64,000 nt of DNA, from positions 806,001 to 870,000 of the forward strand of contig CAXXCL010000003.1 of assembly GCA_963668615.2 (NCBI GenBank), in the 5' to 3' direction. The notes below the pieces were generated by a model that was given only the letters and a program-made list of their open reading frames with translations, did no database searches and was not told where the DNA came from. The position numbers and the translations under genes are program-made. Source of the stretch: JAAYPI01 sp963668615 (GTDB lineage: Bacteria > Bacteroidota > Bacteroidia > Bacteroidales > Paludibacteraceae). Shown here in pieces: positions 42,544 through 52,800 of the stretch (position 1 is its first letter; each line of letters opens with the position of its first letter).

Positions 42544-44484
42544 ATGAAACAAAAAACACTTCTACTTATTACCGTTCTCGAATTATCTATCTGTTCAATT
42601 GGGCTATTCGCGACAGAATCAAAAGATTCAACATCGCTGCTAACAGAAAATAACTTAAATGAAATCAACATTGTTGGCAATCACCGCAATATTTATTCGG
42701 AAAACTTGCGGGTCATTACGTCTATTACCAAAGAACAAATAAAAAACCTTCCCGTTCAGAATGTAAATGAGTTATTAGATTATTTGCCCGGAATAGATGT
42801 TCGACAACGAGGCACTAACGGAGTACAAGCCGATGTCTCTATGCGAGGTGGTACTTTCGACCAAGTACTTATTCTACTCAATGGGATTAACATTACAGAC
42901 CCACAAACCGGACACTACAACATGGATTTACCCGTTGACTTGAGCATGATTGAACGAATTGAACTACTACAAGGCACTTCAATGACGTTATTTGGACTTT
43001 CGGCATTCAGTGGAGCAATCAACATTATTACTAATGAATCAGCAAAAAACACTATCAAAGCAAGCCTTTCGGGTGGAGATTTCGGATTTTTCAATCCTAC
43101 TGCCGAGGCCAATTACCATACACAGAAATGGGATTGGGCAGGATCTGTTTCGCATAATCAATCATCAGGATACATGGAAAATACCGACTATCAATTTTCC
43201 AATGTATTTTTTCAGTCCGGCTTTACCGGTAAAAAAACAGGAAAATTCGATTTCCAACTTGGTGGACAAGCTAAAGAATTTGGCTCTAATTCGTTTTATT
43301 CACTCGCTTATCCAGACCAATTCGAAAAGACAAAAACATTACTGAGCAGTTTGCAATGGGACAAACAAATCAGGCAATTTAACTTAACTGCATCGTGCTA
43401 TTATCGAGCTCATTTCGACCAATTTGAATTATTTCGAGACTATAAAAATGCTGCCTCTTGGTATACAAATCACAACTATCACCTAAGCGAAGTTTTAGCA
43501 GGAAATTTAAAAGCTTCCTATTTTTCTTCCCTTGGCAAAACCTCTGTCGGAATCGAAATACGCAATGAACATATTTACAGCAATGTACTCGGAGAATTAA
43601 TGGAAGGACCGAAAAAAATACCATTTGAAAATACAAACGCTTTATTCTTGTACGAAAAAAATCGAACCAATTTCAACTACTTTGGCGAACAATCTTTACT
43701 TTGGAAAAAAATCTCTCTTTCGTTCGGATTATCAGGGAACTACAACAGTATGTTTGGAAATAACATTTGTTTTGGTCTGAATACAGGATATGAATTTTCC
43801 CCTCATTCGAGCATATATGCAAACGTCAATAAAGCCATTCGGCTACCGACTTTTACTGACTTGTACTACAAAAGTGCTACACAAGAAAGCAATCCAAACT
43901 TAAAACCCGAAGAATCTTTGACTTCCGAAATTGGCGTAAAATGGCAAAAGGATAATTTATGTTTGAACGGTTCCGGCTTTTACCGGATTGGCAAAAACAT
44001 CATTGACTGGGTTCGCACAACGGAAACGGAAAAATGGAAAAGTATGAACCACACACGCATAGACGGCATAGGAAGCGAACTCTCCACTTCATATCATTAT
44101 GGATATTACCTAAAAAAATTCCAACTATCGTACTCTTTTGTTCTGTTAGATAAAGAGTCTGATGATTTTATTTCAAAATATGCCCTTGATTATTTGAAAA
44201 ACAAGTTTGTCGTCAGTTTGGAACACAGAATTTATAAAAACTTTGGAGCGAATTGGCAAACAGCTTATCAACAACGCATGGGCAGTTTCGTTAATGTTTC
44301 GGGACAAAAAACGGCCTATAACCCTTTTTGGACTCTCGATGGTCAGATTTACTGGAACAATGAGAAACTGAAAATATTTTTGGAAACAACTAATATTCTA
44401 AATCAAGATTATTACGACTACGGAGGAATACAACAACCCGGAAGATTTGCAAAGATCGGAATATCAGTCTGTTTGGGATATTAA
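42544..44484 (+). CDS. TonB-dependent outer-membrane receptor (BtuB-like group)
   Basis: This 646-residue receptor has a signal peptide (about residues 1-23), a short TonB-box-like NEINIVGN, and a plug with NLPVQNVNELLDYLPGIDVRQRG and MRGGTFDQVLILLNGINITDPQTGHYN. The 22-strand barrel follows, with INKAIRLPTFTDLYY-type and C-terminal RFAKIGISVCLGY ending in Tyr. The plug resembles the BtuB-type small receptors without a SusD partner. The ligand is unknown; a cobalamin riboswitch was looked for upstream and not seen. Confidence 0.92.
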   Translation: MKQKTLLLITVLELSICSIGLFATESKDSTSLLTENNLNEINIVGNHRNIYSENLRVITSITKEQIKNLPVQNVNELLDYLPGIDVRQRGTNGVQADVSMRGGTFDQVLILLNGINITDPQTGHYNMDLPVDLSMIERIELLQGTSMTLFGLSAFSGAINIITNESAKNTIKASLSGGDFGFFNPTAEANYHTQKWDWAGSVSHNQSSGYMENTDYQFSNVFFQSGFTGKKTGKFDFQLGGQAKEFGSNSFYSLAYPDQFEKTKTLLSSLQWDKQIRQFNLTASCYYRAHFDQFELFRDYKNAASWYTNHNYHLSEVLAGNLKASYFSSLGKTSVGIEIRNEHIYSNVLGELMEGPKKIPFENTNALFLYEKNRTNFNYFGEQSLLWKKISLSFGLSGNYNSMFGNNICFGLNTGYEFSPHSSIYANVNKAIRLPTFTDLYYKSATQESNPNLKPEESLTSEIGVKWQKDNLCLNGSGFYRIGKNIIDWVRTTETEKWKSMNHTRIDGIGSELSTSYHYGYYLKKFQLSYSFVLLDKESDDFISKYALDYLKNKFVVSLEHRIYKNFGANWQTAYQQRMGSFVNVSGQKTAYNPFWTLDGQIYWNNEKLKIFLETTNILNQDYYDYGGIQQPGRFAKIGISVCLGY

Positions 44485-44518
44485 AAACTAAAAAGTAGGA
44501 AAATGATGACTATTTTTC

Positions 44519-44526
44519 TACTTTTG
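44519..44526 (+). promoter_or_regulatory. -7 box directly before the U32 gene
   Basis: TACTTTTG matches TAnnTTTG and ends only 5 bases before the ATG at 44532. Transcription would start at or within a base or two of the ATG, so the mRNA may be leaderless. No -33 TTTG at normal spacing. Confidence 0.5.
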
Positions 44527-44531
44527 TAGCT

Positions 44532-45800
44532 ATGAAAACAGATCGTAGCAGGAACAATCTTACCATTGAAGATTTTGAGATAATGGCTCCGGCAGGCTCT
44601 TGGGAAAGCCTTCATGCTGCCATAGAAGCGGGTGCTAATTCCGTTTATTTCGGCATAGAAAACTTGAACATGCGTAGCCATTCGTCAAATAACTTTACGG
44701 TAGACGATTTACGCGAAATTGTACTACTTTGCCAACAAAACAAAGTAAAATCGTACCTGACTATCAACACTATTATCTACGATAACGACATCACTTTAAT
44801 GCATCAAATTGTCGACACCGCAAAAGAAGTCGGAATTTCGGCTATCATTGCTGCCGATGTAGCCGTTATGATGTACGCATACGAACAAAACGTAGAAGTT
44901 CACCTTTCCACTCAACTCAATATTTCCAATGTAGAAGCCCTCAAATTTTATGCACAATTTGCTGATGTTGTTGTCTTGGCTCGCGAACTGAATTTAGAAC
45001 AAGTTTCTACTATCTATCAAACCATTTGCCAAAAAAACATCTGTGGAAGAAGTGGAAAACAAGTCCGTATTGAAATGTTTTGCCACGGAGCCCTTTGCAT
45101 GGCTGTTTCAGGGAAATGTTACCTAAGTTTGCACGAATTCTCAAAATCAGCCAACAGAGGCGAATGTATGCAAGTTTGTCGTAGAGGTTACTCTGTAAAA
45201 GATGACGAACTAGGCATTGAGCTAAGTATCGACAATAAATATATTATGTCTCCCAAGGACTTGAAAACCATTCACTTCCTTAATAAGATGATGGATGCGG
45301 GAGTTCGTGTTTTCAAAATAGAAGGAAGAGCCCGCAGTGCCGAATATGTAAAAACTGTGGTAAATTGCTATAGAGAAGGAATACAAAGTTATTTGAACAA
45401 TACGTTTACAGAAAAAAAAATACAAGATTGGGACAAACGTTTGGCTAAAGTATTTAACAGAGGTTTTTGGAATGGCTACTATCTTGGACAACGGTTAGGC
45501 GAATGGAGTGCCAATTATGGGTCGCAAGCGACACACAAAAAAGTGTACATCGGCAAAGTAACTAATTATTTCAGAAATATTGGTGTTGCCGAAATTCTGA
45601 TAGAGACTCAGAAATTAGCAGTCAACGATGAAATATTAATTACCGGCGAAACCACCGGAGCATACGAAGACACGGTACAAGAAATTCGTGTTGACTTGCT
45701 CCCTATAAGTGAAGCCAAAAAAGGAGATTTACTATCCATCAAAACAAAATCCATTGTAAGAAGAAACGACAAAGTCTTCAAGATTGTAGAAGCAAAATAA
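44532..45800 (+). CDS. Peptidase U32 family protein (RNA modification type)
   Basis: This 422-residue U32 protein shows IMAPAGSWESLHAAIEAGANSVYFGI, the MFCHGALCMAVSGKCYLS signature and NRGECMQVCRRGY with conserved cysteines that hold an iron-sulfur cluster in relatives, then SPKDLKTI and FKIEGRARSAEYVK. Related proteins TrhP and RlhA hydroxylate tRNA and rRNA, and UbiU/UbiV hydroxylate ubiquinone precursors, so the peptidase label is historic. The length fits the TrhP group. The ATG lies directly after a -7 box. Confidence 0.88.
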   Translation: MKTDRSRNNLTIEDFEIMAPAGSWESLHAAIEAGANSVYFGIENLNMRSHSSNNFTVDDLREIVLLCQQNKVKSYLTINTIIYDNDITLMHQIVDTAKEVGISAIIAADVAVMMYAYEQNVEVHLSTQLNISNVEALKFYAQFADVVVLARELNLEQVSTIYQTICQKNICGRSGKQVRIEMFCHGALCMAVSGKCYLSLHEFSKSANRGECMQVCRRGYSVKDDELGIELSIDNKYIMSPKDLKTIHFLNKMMDAGVRVFKIEGRARSAEYVKTVVNCYREGIQSYLNNTFTEKKIQDWDKRLAKVFNRGFWNGYYLGQRLGEWSANYGSQATHKKVYIGKVTNYFRNIGVAEILIETQKLAVNDEILITGETTGAYEDTVQEIRVDLLPISEAKKGDLLSIKTKSIVRRNDKVFKIVEAK

Positions 45801-45807
45801 ACGACAT

Positions 45808-46986
45808 CTACAATTCTATAATTTCTTCCGGAGCAAACGTTATTTGTTCCATTCGATTTTCGCAGACAACAAAAGTATTTTCCGTTCCTACAGCCCCTAC
45901 TCCGGGAATAATAAATTTTGGTTCCAAAGCAATCGTCATATTTTCAGCTAAGAGCTCTGTGTTTTTATCACAAATAACGGGCAATTCGTTAATAACAAGC
46001 CCCACACCATGACCGACAAACTTTGCTTTCTGTTTAGTTCCCATAAAACAATCTTGCAAATTGTGTTTCTCAGCTATTTGCAAGGACTTTTGGTATAAAT
46101 CTTGACAAGGAACTCCCGGTTTCCCCATTTCCGCTAAGGTTTGCTGTATTTCCAACGACACTTGATGTGCATAACACGCTTCTTCTGTTAATTCTCCTAC
46201 AGAAAAAGTACGCGACTGATCTGCAATATAACCGGTAAAATTACCATTGATATCCACCATAACAGACTTACCTTGTTCCAATAAGACACCACTATGTCCA
46301 ATCGGTAACGAGTGGTGCATTCCCTTTCCACCTAAGGCAAAATCGTAAGGCGAAGGCTCGGAGGCATTTTCTCCGACCAATACGGTTCCCATAAAAGCTT
46401 CCATGGATGAACCGAAAATACGGAAAATTCCCAGATTTCCCCTCAAACGGAAAAGACGTTCAATTTCGATGGTAAATTCATGGTCGGACATACCGGGACG
46501 ATACAACAATGGAATTTCTTTGTATGCATACGACTGTAGTTTAGCAGATTCCGTTAATTCGGCTACTTCATAATCCGTTTTCACACTCCTTACTTTACGA
46601 AGCAAATTGGTGCCATTTACAATTTGTCTGGGAAAAAAAACTTTTTCATATCGCATCCATTCGGAATATGAAATTTCATCACCCTCCAACAAAAGAACCC
46701 TCGGAGAAGGGATGTTTTTTTCCACCAAAACTTCAGCTATTTGTTCCACTTTTCTGATATAGAAAACATTTTCGCCTTCCAAATCGACTGGACGTTTTAC
46801 AAAGACCAAAGGGTCCCCTTCTTGTTGTAAATAAACATATCCGCTAATGATGGAACCGAGCACGTATAACAAATTTGTATTGGTAGAAATAAGAGAAACT
46901 TCGATGTTCTCCTCTTTCATTTTTTCCTGTATCTTACGCCAACGAATACTTAATTCTTTTTTCCGGCTTTGAGTGTATAGTAACAT
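45808..46986 (-). CDS. M24 family metallopeptidase (Xaa-Pro dipeptidase-like)
   Basis: This 392-residue protein has an N-terminal creatinase-like domain (about 1-155) and a C-terminal pita-bread domain with metal ligands in VDINGNFTGYIADQSRTF (two Asp), the His in FVGHGVGLVINE, and Glu in LEPKF and TENTFVV. It cleaves peptide bonds next to proline in related enzymes. It follows mutS by 16 bases in the same direction and is convergent with the U32 gene with 7 bases between, with no terminator visible. Confidence 0.9.
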   Translation of the reverse strand: MLLYTQSRKKELSIRWRKIQEKMKEENIEVSLISTNTNLLYVLGSIISGYVYLQQEGDPLVFVKRPVDLEGENVFYIRKVEQIAEVLVEKNIPSPRVLLLEGDEISYSEWMRYEKVFFPRQIVNGTNLLRKVRSVKTDYEVAELTESAKLQSYAYKEIPLLYRPGMSDHEFTIEIERLFRLRGNLGIFRIFGSSMEAFMGTVLVGENASEPSPYDFALGGKGMHHSLPIGHSGVLLEQGKSVMVDINGNFTGYIADQSRTFSVGELTEEACYAHQVSLEIQQTLAEMGKPGVPCQDLYQKSLQIAEKHNLQDCFMGTKQKAKFVGHGVGLVINELPVICDKNTELLAENMTIALEPKFIIPGVGAVGTENTFVVCENRMEQITFAPEEIIEL

Positions 46987-47002
46987 TTTTTAAATCTTAG
47001 CA

Positions 47003-49615
47003 TTATTTTCCAACAATAATTTTCTTGATGTCATTCAATTTATTAAGTGCCTCCAATGGGGTCAAATTGTTCACATCAACATTTTTAATTTCATCTCTAA
47101 TTTGTATCAGCACAGGGTCATCCAATTGGAAAAAGCTCATTTGAAAGCCTTCTCTTTTTTGAGCAACCTGATCAATTTTTTTGTTTATTTCTCCCCGATT
47201 ACTACTACTTTGTTCCAAGTCTGACAATATCTCAGAAGACCGTTTGACAATACTTTTAGGCATCCCTGCCATTTTTGCCACATGAATACCAAAACTGTGT
47301 TCGCTACCTCCACGCACCAATTTACGCAGAAAAATAACTTTCTGGTCAACTTCCTTTACCGAAACATTATAGTTTTTCACTCGATTAAAGGATTTTTCCA
47401 TCTCATTCAGTTCATGATAATGAGTAGCAAACAGCGTTTTAGCCTTTGCTTGCGGATATTCGTGCAAATACTCCACTATCGCCCAAGCGATGGAAATCCC
47501 ATCGTATGTACTCGTTCCTCTTCCCAATTCGTCGAAAAGAATAAGACTTTTTTGCGAAACATTATTCAAAATACTGGAGGCTTCACTCATTTCCACCATA
47601 AAAGTGGATTCGCCCATAGAAATATTATCACTTGCCCCCACACGGGTAAAAATTTTGTCTACAATACCAATTTCGGCACTTTCGGCAGGAACAAAACAAC
47701 CGACTTGTGCCATCAAAACAATAAGGGCTGTTTGTCGCAAAAGAGCGGATTTACCGGCCATATTCGGACCCGTAATAATAATGATTTGTTGGGTTTCGCT
47801 ATCCAAATAAACATCATTGGTAACATAAACCTCACCGACGGGCAATTGCTTTTCAATAACAGGATGTCTTCCTTGTTTTATATCAAGAATATCCGAATCA
47901 TTTACCTTTGGTCGGATATAGTGGTTAATTTCGGAAACAAGTGCAAAAGAAAGCAAACAATCTATTTCGGCTACCAAAGAAGAATTCATCTGCATGGCTG
48001 CAATATAATCGGTCAAACCAAGCACTAATTCGTTGAACAATTGAGCTTCAATGGTCAAGATTTTATCTTCAGCTCCCAATATCTTTTCTTCGTATTCTTT
48101 TAATTCTTGCGTAATATATCTTTCGGCACTGACAAGTGTTTGTTTCCGTATCCAGGATTCAGGCACCTTGTCTTTATGAGTGTTTCTAACTTCTATGTAA
48201 TACCCGAAAACGTTGTTATAGCTAATTTTCAAACTCGGAATATGCGTATTTTCACTTTCCCGCTGTTGTATTTGCAACAAATAATCCTTGCCTGAATATG
48301 CCAAACGTCTGTATTCATCCAATTCGGCACTTACTCCATCCTTGATAACTCTCCCTCTGTTGATTGCTATCGGGGCATCGTCCACTATTTGGCGTTCAAT
48401 TTTATCCTTGATAAGAGAACAGGCATTTAACCGTTCAGCTATTTTAGAAAGTTCTTCATTATCTACCTGAGCACACAATTTTTTTATTTCTTCTATAGCT
48501 GATAACGAGACCTTTAACTGAACAACTTCTCTCGGATTAATTCTTCCGACAGCTACTTTTGACACAAGCCTTTCTAAATCTCCAATGAGTAAAAGTTGCT
48601 GCTGAAGTGCCTCTTTTACAGACAAATCCTTGAAAAAATATTCTACAACGTTCAATCGAGCATTGATGGAAATCTGATTCTTCAAAGGGAAAGCAATCCA
48701 TCGCTTAAGCAAACGAGCTCCCATGGGAGTTGTTGTTTTATCCAAAACACTGATTAAGGATTTTCCACCCTCACTAATCGGGGCATAAAGCTCCAAATTG
48801 CGAATCGTAAATTTATCGAGCCAAACAAAACGTTCTTCCTCAATCCTTCGCAAATGGGTTATATGTGATGTTTGCAAGTGTTGGGTAATATCCAAATAAT
48901 GCAAAATGGCCCCGGAAGCAGTAATTCCGGCAGACATATCTTCCACTCCAAAACCTTTCAAAGTATTGGTCTGGAATTGTTTTAACAACCTTGATTCTGC
49001 CGTATCAAAAACAAATATCCAATCTTCCAAAGCAAACGTAAAAAAGTTATTCCCGAAAGATTTTTCAAATTGTTCTTTCTTTCCACGTTCGTACAAAACC
49101 TCCTTCGGAGAAAAACTGCCCAGCAATTTATCGACATATTCGGGAGTTCCTTCAGCTGTCAAAAATTCACCGGTGGAAATGTCCAAAAAAGCCACACCCA
49201 CTTGCAACTTCTGAAAATGAACGGCAGCCACAAAATTATTTTCTTTATAGTTGAGAATATTATCATTGTAAGAAACACCGGGAGTTACCAGTTCCGTTAT
49301 TCCCCTTTTTACAATGCCTTTGGCAAGTTTAGGGTCTTCCAATTGGTCACAAATAGCTACACGGAAACCTGCCCGAACCAATTTGGGCAAATAGGTATCC
49401 AAAGCATGATGCGGAAATCCGGCTAATTCGACAAAAGAAGCCGAACCATTTGCCCGACGAGTAAGTGTAATTCCCAAAATTTCGGAAGCACGAATAGCAT
49501 CTTCTGAAAAGGTTTCATAAAAATCTCCGACACGAAACAACAAAATAGCATCAGGGTGGATTGCTTTCGCCTGATTATATTGGTTCATCAATGGAGTTTC
49601 AACAGGTTTTGCCAC
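47003..49615 (-). CDS. mutS: DNA mismatch recognition ATPase MutS
   Basis: This 870-residue protein holds the mismatch-binding domain with DAILLFRVGDFYETF (the Phe-X-Glu wedge), lever and clamp regions, Walker A in GPNMAGKSALLRQ and Walker B LFDELGRGTSTYDG. Open frame runs 16 codons further up to 49663, but a -7 box (49660-49653) lies over that end, so the longer start cannot be transcribed from this promoter. The GTG at 49615 gives MAKPVETPLMNQYN, close to usual MutS starts; an ATG follows nine codons later. M24 peptidase is co-transcribed. Confidence 0.96.
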   Translation of the reverse strand: MAKPVETPLMNQYNQAKAIHPDAILLFRVGDFYETFSEDAIRASEILGITLTRRANGSASFVELAGFPHHALDTYLPKLVRAGFRVAICDQLEDPKLAKGIVKRGITELVTPGVSYNDNILNYKENNFVAAVHFQKLQVGVAFLDISTGEFLTAEGTPEYVDKLLGSFSPKEVLYERGKKEQFEKSFGNNFFTFALEDWIFVFDTAESRLLKQFQTNTLKGFGVEDMSAGITASGAILHYLDITQHLQTSHITHLRRIEEERFVWLDKFTIRNLELYAPISEGGKSLISVLDKTTTPMGARLLKRWIAFPLKNQISINARLNVVEYFFKDLSVKEALQQQLLLIGDLERLVSKVAVGRINPREVVQLKVSLSAIEEIKKLCAQVDNEELSKIAERLNACSLIKDKIERQIVDDAPIAINRGRVIKDGVSAELDEYRRLAYSGKDYLLQIQQRESENTHIPSLKISYNNVFGYYIEVRNTHKDKVPESWIRKQTLVSAERYITQELKEYEEKILGAEDKILTIEAQLFNELVLGLTDYIAAMQMNSSLVAEIDCLLSFALVSEINHYIRPKVNDSDILDIKQGRHPVIEKQLPVGEVYVTNDVYLDSETQQIIIITGPNMAGKSALLRQTALIVLMAQVGCFVPAESAEIGIVDKIFTRVGASDNISMGESTFMVEMSEASSILNNVSQKSLILFDELGRGTSTYDGISIAWAIVEYLHEYPQAKAKTLFATHYHELNEMEKSFNRVKNYNVSVKEVDQKVIFLRKLVRGGSEHSFGIHVAKMAGMPKSIVKRSSEILSDLEQSSSNRGEINKKIDQVAQKREGFQMSFFQLDDPVLIQIRDEIKNVDVNNLTPLEALNKLNDIKKIIVGK

Positions 49616-49652
49616 GAATACAATATTTTGGAAGGTTTTTTTTAACTGAACA

Positions 49653-49660
49653 CAAAGATA
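49653..49660 (-). promoter_or_regulatory. -7 box of mutS
   Basis: On the minus strand TATCTTTG (49660 to 49653) matches TAnnTTTG. Transcription would start near 49647, 32 bases before the GTG start chosen for mutS. A TTG at 49686-49684 is 23 bases away, longer than the usual spacer. Confidence 0.55.
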
Positions 49661-49755
49661 CAATAAGTTTTAATACCTTTTTTCAATATTTTTGATTTAT
49701 TGTCCTGATTTTGATACTAAAACACCACTTTTTTAGTTAATTATTTAACAATGTT

Positions 49756-49785
49756 TTTGCTTTTACAATAGATTTTGTATTTTTG
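49756..49785 (+). promoter_or_regulatory. Promoter of the large adhesin gene (-33 and -7)
   Basis: TTTG at 49756-49759 and TATTTTTG at 49778-49785 match both Bacteroidota sigma-A boxes, with an 18-base spacer. Transcription would start near 49791, about 40 bases before the ATG at 49832. This is the best two-part promoter match in the window. Confidence 0.7.
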
Positions 49786-49831
49786 AGGGTTTTTATGCCA
49801 AAAACTCTCACTAACCTTATTGAAGAATATT

Positions 49832-52800
49832 ATGCAAAAAAGATTATTCCTTTTGCTTTCCTTGATTATAGGCTTTTTGTGTCAAGATGCAACCGTCTTG
49901 GCCACACCAAGTTGTGCAACTCAGTTTAGTGGAACTTCTTTCTTACCCAAAACGGGAGTTACAAGTACTCGTTATGAGTTAGAAAACACTCGATTTACGG
50001 ATCCTACCGCAGAATCTTTAACAACGTTCGCAAGTTTTTCTGCCTCCGGAAGTTTAGGTACAGGAGAATATACTGTCGCTACCAAACCAAGTGTTGTAAG
50101 TTCTTCATACTCAGGAAATTCAAACTCTCTCTTAATCGGATTAGATGGAGAAAAACAAGGAGGATGGTATGTTATCTTTAGCTATTCGTTATCTGATTTA
50201 ATTGTCGGGAAAACATATTCCATTTCTATGACATTTTCAAATGTTCTTTCAAGTGCTCCAACTTGTTCTTATCAATCATGGAATCCGATTAGGTTGTCGA
50301 TTCAGCAAACAGCACCTTCATCAACAAACTCTACACAAATTGATTGGGGAAAAACTTATACCTACACAGCAGAATTCACCGCCACTGCAACTAGAACTAC
50401 TATAAACATTTATGATGATCATAGTAGCGGATGTGCTGTTTTAGGTGTAAGTAATATAACGGTAACAGGATGTTCTGAACAAAAAATTGTTTCCGAAAAT
50501 GGGGAAAAAGTTTGTGCTGGTTCGGAAAATATGCTGGTGGCAAAAGGTTTGAGTGCAACGACTTATAAATGGGAAGAATCCGTCGACGGAGGTGTGACCT
50601 GGACTGTTATTCCTCAAACAGATAAAAGCATTACAACCCTAACAACAACGGAAACACTATATCGGGTTACAGCAAACGGAACAACTCTTACGCCCATCAC
50701 GGTACGTCCTGTGATCTGTTGTGCTGTTGCCGGAAATAGAACTATCGTAGCGAGTGAACGTTTCACATTTTCAGGAGCATCTACTGCACGGATAGGAACA
50801 ACTGCAACAATGACAGCAACAAATGCAAATACCGGAGCAGTAACATACTCATCCTCAGGAAATGTGGATGAGGGACAATATGTCATTGTCCACAGCACTA
50901 ATTTTACCGGATGTACTTATTGGCAAGACAGAGGAATAAGCGGTAATACCAGTAACGTTTCGTCAGCCAGTGCAAGCGACAAAGGTGCTGTGGACGGATT
51001 TTTGCTAGTCAACGCAAATATCAGCCCGGATATTTTTTATGAGCAAACATTTACAGGACTATGTCAAAATACAATTTATGATTTCTCGGCTTTTGTAGGA
51101 AATGCCTGTACAAATAGCGGATCCAGTCGTGCCCCCGTAAATGTTGGATTTCGCGTATATGGATGTAACGGATCAACTTGTAATACCACCACTCCGTTAT
51201 TAAATGTTGAATCCGGAGATTTAGCAGCGGGCACGAATTGGTTAGAAAAGGGAGGTTCTTTTAATTCGGGCAGCTATACAGCTTTCAAGGTCCAATTGTA
51301 TAACAATTTGGATGCAACCCCTTACGTAAGCGGAGGTAAAGTTGTTGGTAACGATATTATAATTGATGATATTTCCTTCAGCACTTGTGCTCCTGAAATT
51401 CAAGTGTTTTCGAATGCTGCCTATACACAAAAAGACTCCACATTTTCTTCTGAAACAACAGACAGAGTATATGTGTGGGCTCCATATGATTTAACCCAGT
51501 TTTTTACGTCACCTTGGTATGTTATTCAAGAATCGAAAGACCAAAGCACGTGGACAACTATTTATAGCGGAACAAATAGCTATACTGATTTAATAAACAT
51601 CACTATAGCAAAATATAAAAACACAAAATATTACTATCGTGCCTTTGTAGCTGCCGACAAAACAACAGCAGAAGCAAGAGCAACAGGAAATGTATTAACG
51701 GGTTGCGGACAAGTATCTGCTGTTTCAGACACCTTATATTTAACCCTCGATAATCCTTGCACAAAAACAACTGCTCCGACCGTAAGTAACTACAGTGCTT
51801 GCCCATCGGCAATAGCAAGCTTTTGCAATTTGGCTGATTTGGTCACGAGTACCAAAGAAAATTTGAGATGGTACAGTGCAGCAACAGGCGGAACAGCTTT
51901 AACGGCTACTACATTCGACTGTAATACGGTGGGAACTACTACCTACTATGTAACCAACCAACTTCCCGATGCCGGAACTACTACATATTGCGAAAGTGAC
52001 AGAACTTCCGTCACGGTTACCGTAAAGGATGCGGTAAAATATTCAGTAGATAAGACTGATATTACCAAATGCTTAAGTGCATCGGATGCTGAGTTAACTT
52101 TTACGGTTTCGAATAAGGTACCTGCCTCCGCCACTATTAGTTGGAATACAACTCCGGCAACAACTGCTGACACATACACTTTGCCAAAGGTTGCCAGCTC
52201 CGGCAGTCTCATTATTACAGGTTCAGATCCTTCTGCTTGTGATTTTCCGACGACAGTTACTTATAAACTTAAAGCTGTACCAGACTTCAGTGTTACAGCT
52301 CCAACCATTGTTTGCGTAAGCAACCCGGCTGCAACCATCACGGCTACTATTACGACGGATGAAACGGGAAGTACGTATACTTGGTATAAATCAGGTACAC
52401 AAGTAAGTACGGGAACAATTGCTTCGGGCACAACAAGTATTCAATATAATGATGCATCTGTTGCTACCAGTCAAAGTACGATTACTTACAAATTGGTTAT
52501 TAACAACTCTATTTGTTCTACCGAAAAAACCGTAGATATAGAAGTAGGAACAACCGTTAATATTCCTATTATTTCGTCTGCAGCGGCTACCCATGATTCT
52601 ATTTGTTCGGGAGAATTGGTTGATTTGACTGCTCAAATAACATTAAATGCGGGAGAATCTTTACAATGGGAAAAAGACGGTGTTGTGCTTTCTGAAACGG
52701 GAACAACTCTTACCGGACAGAGTCTTGCTGCAACAACTTCTTATGCAATAACTTTGGTAAACGCCTCTTGTCCCGGAAGTGGTTCTATAACAATTTATGT

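Noticed and set aside
42142..44484. Leader ORF and TonB receptor as one gene split by a stop
   Set aside because: They are in the same frame, but two stop codons and a strong terminator lie between, and the receptor has its own signal peptide.
47282..48028. Long open frame of 248 codons on the plus strand
   Set aside because: It is fully antisense to mutS, has no family signature, and MutS on the other strand has clear Walker motifs here.
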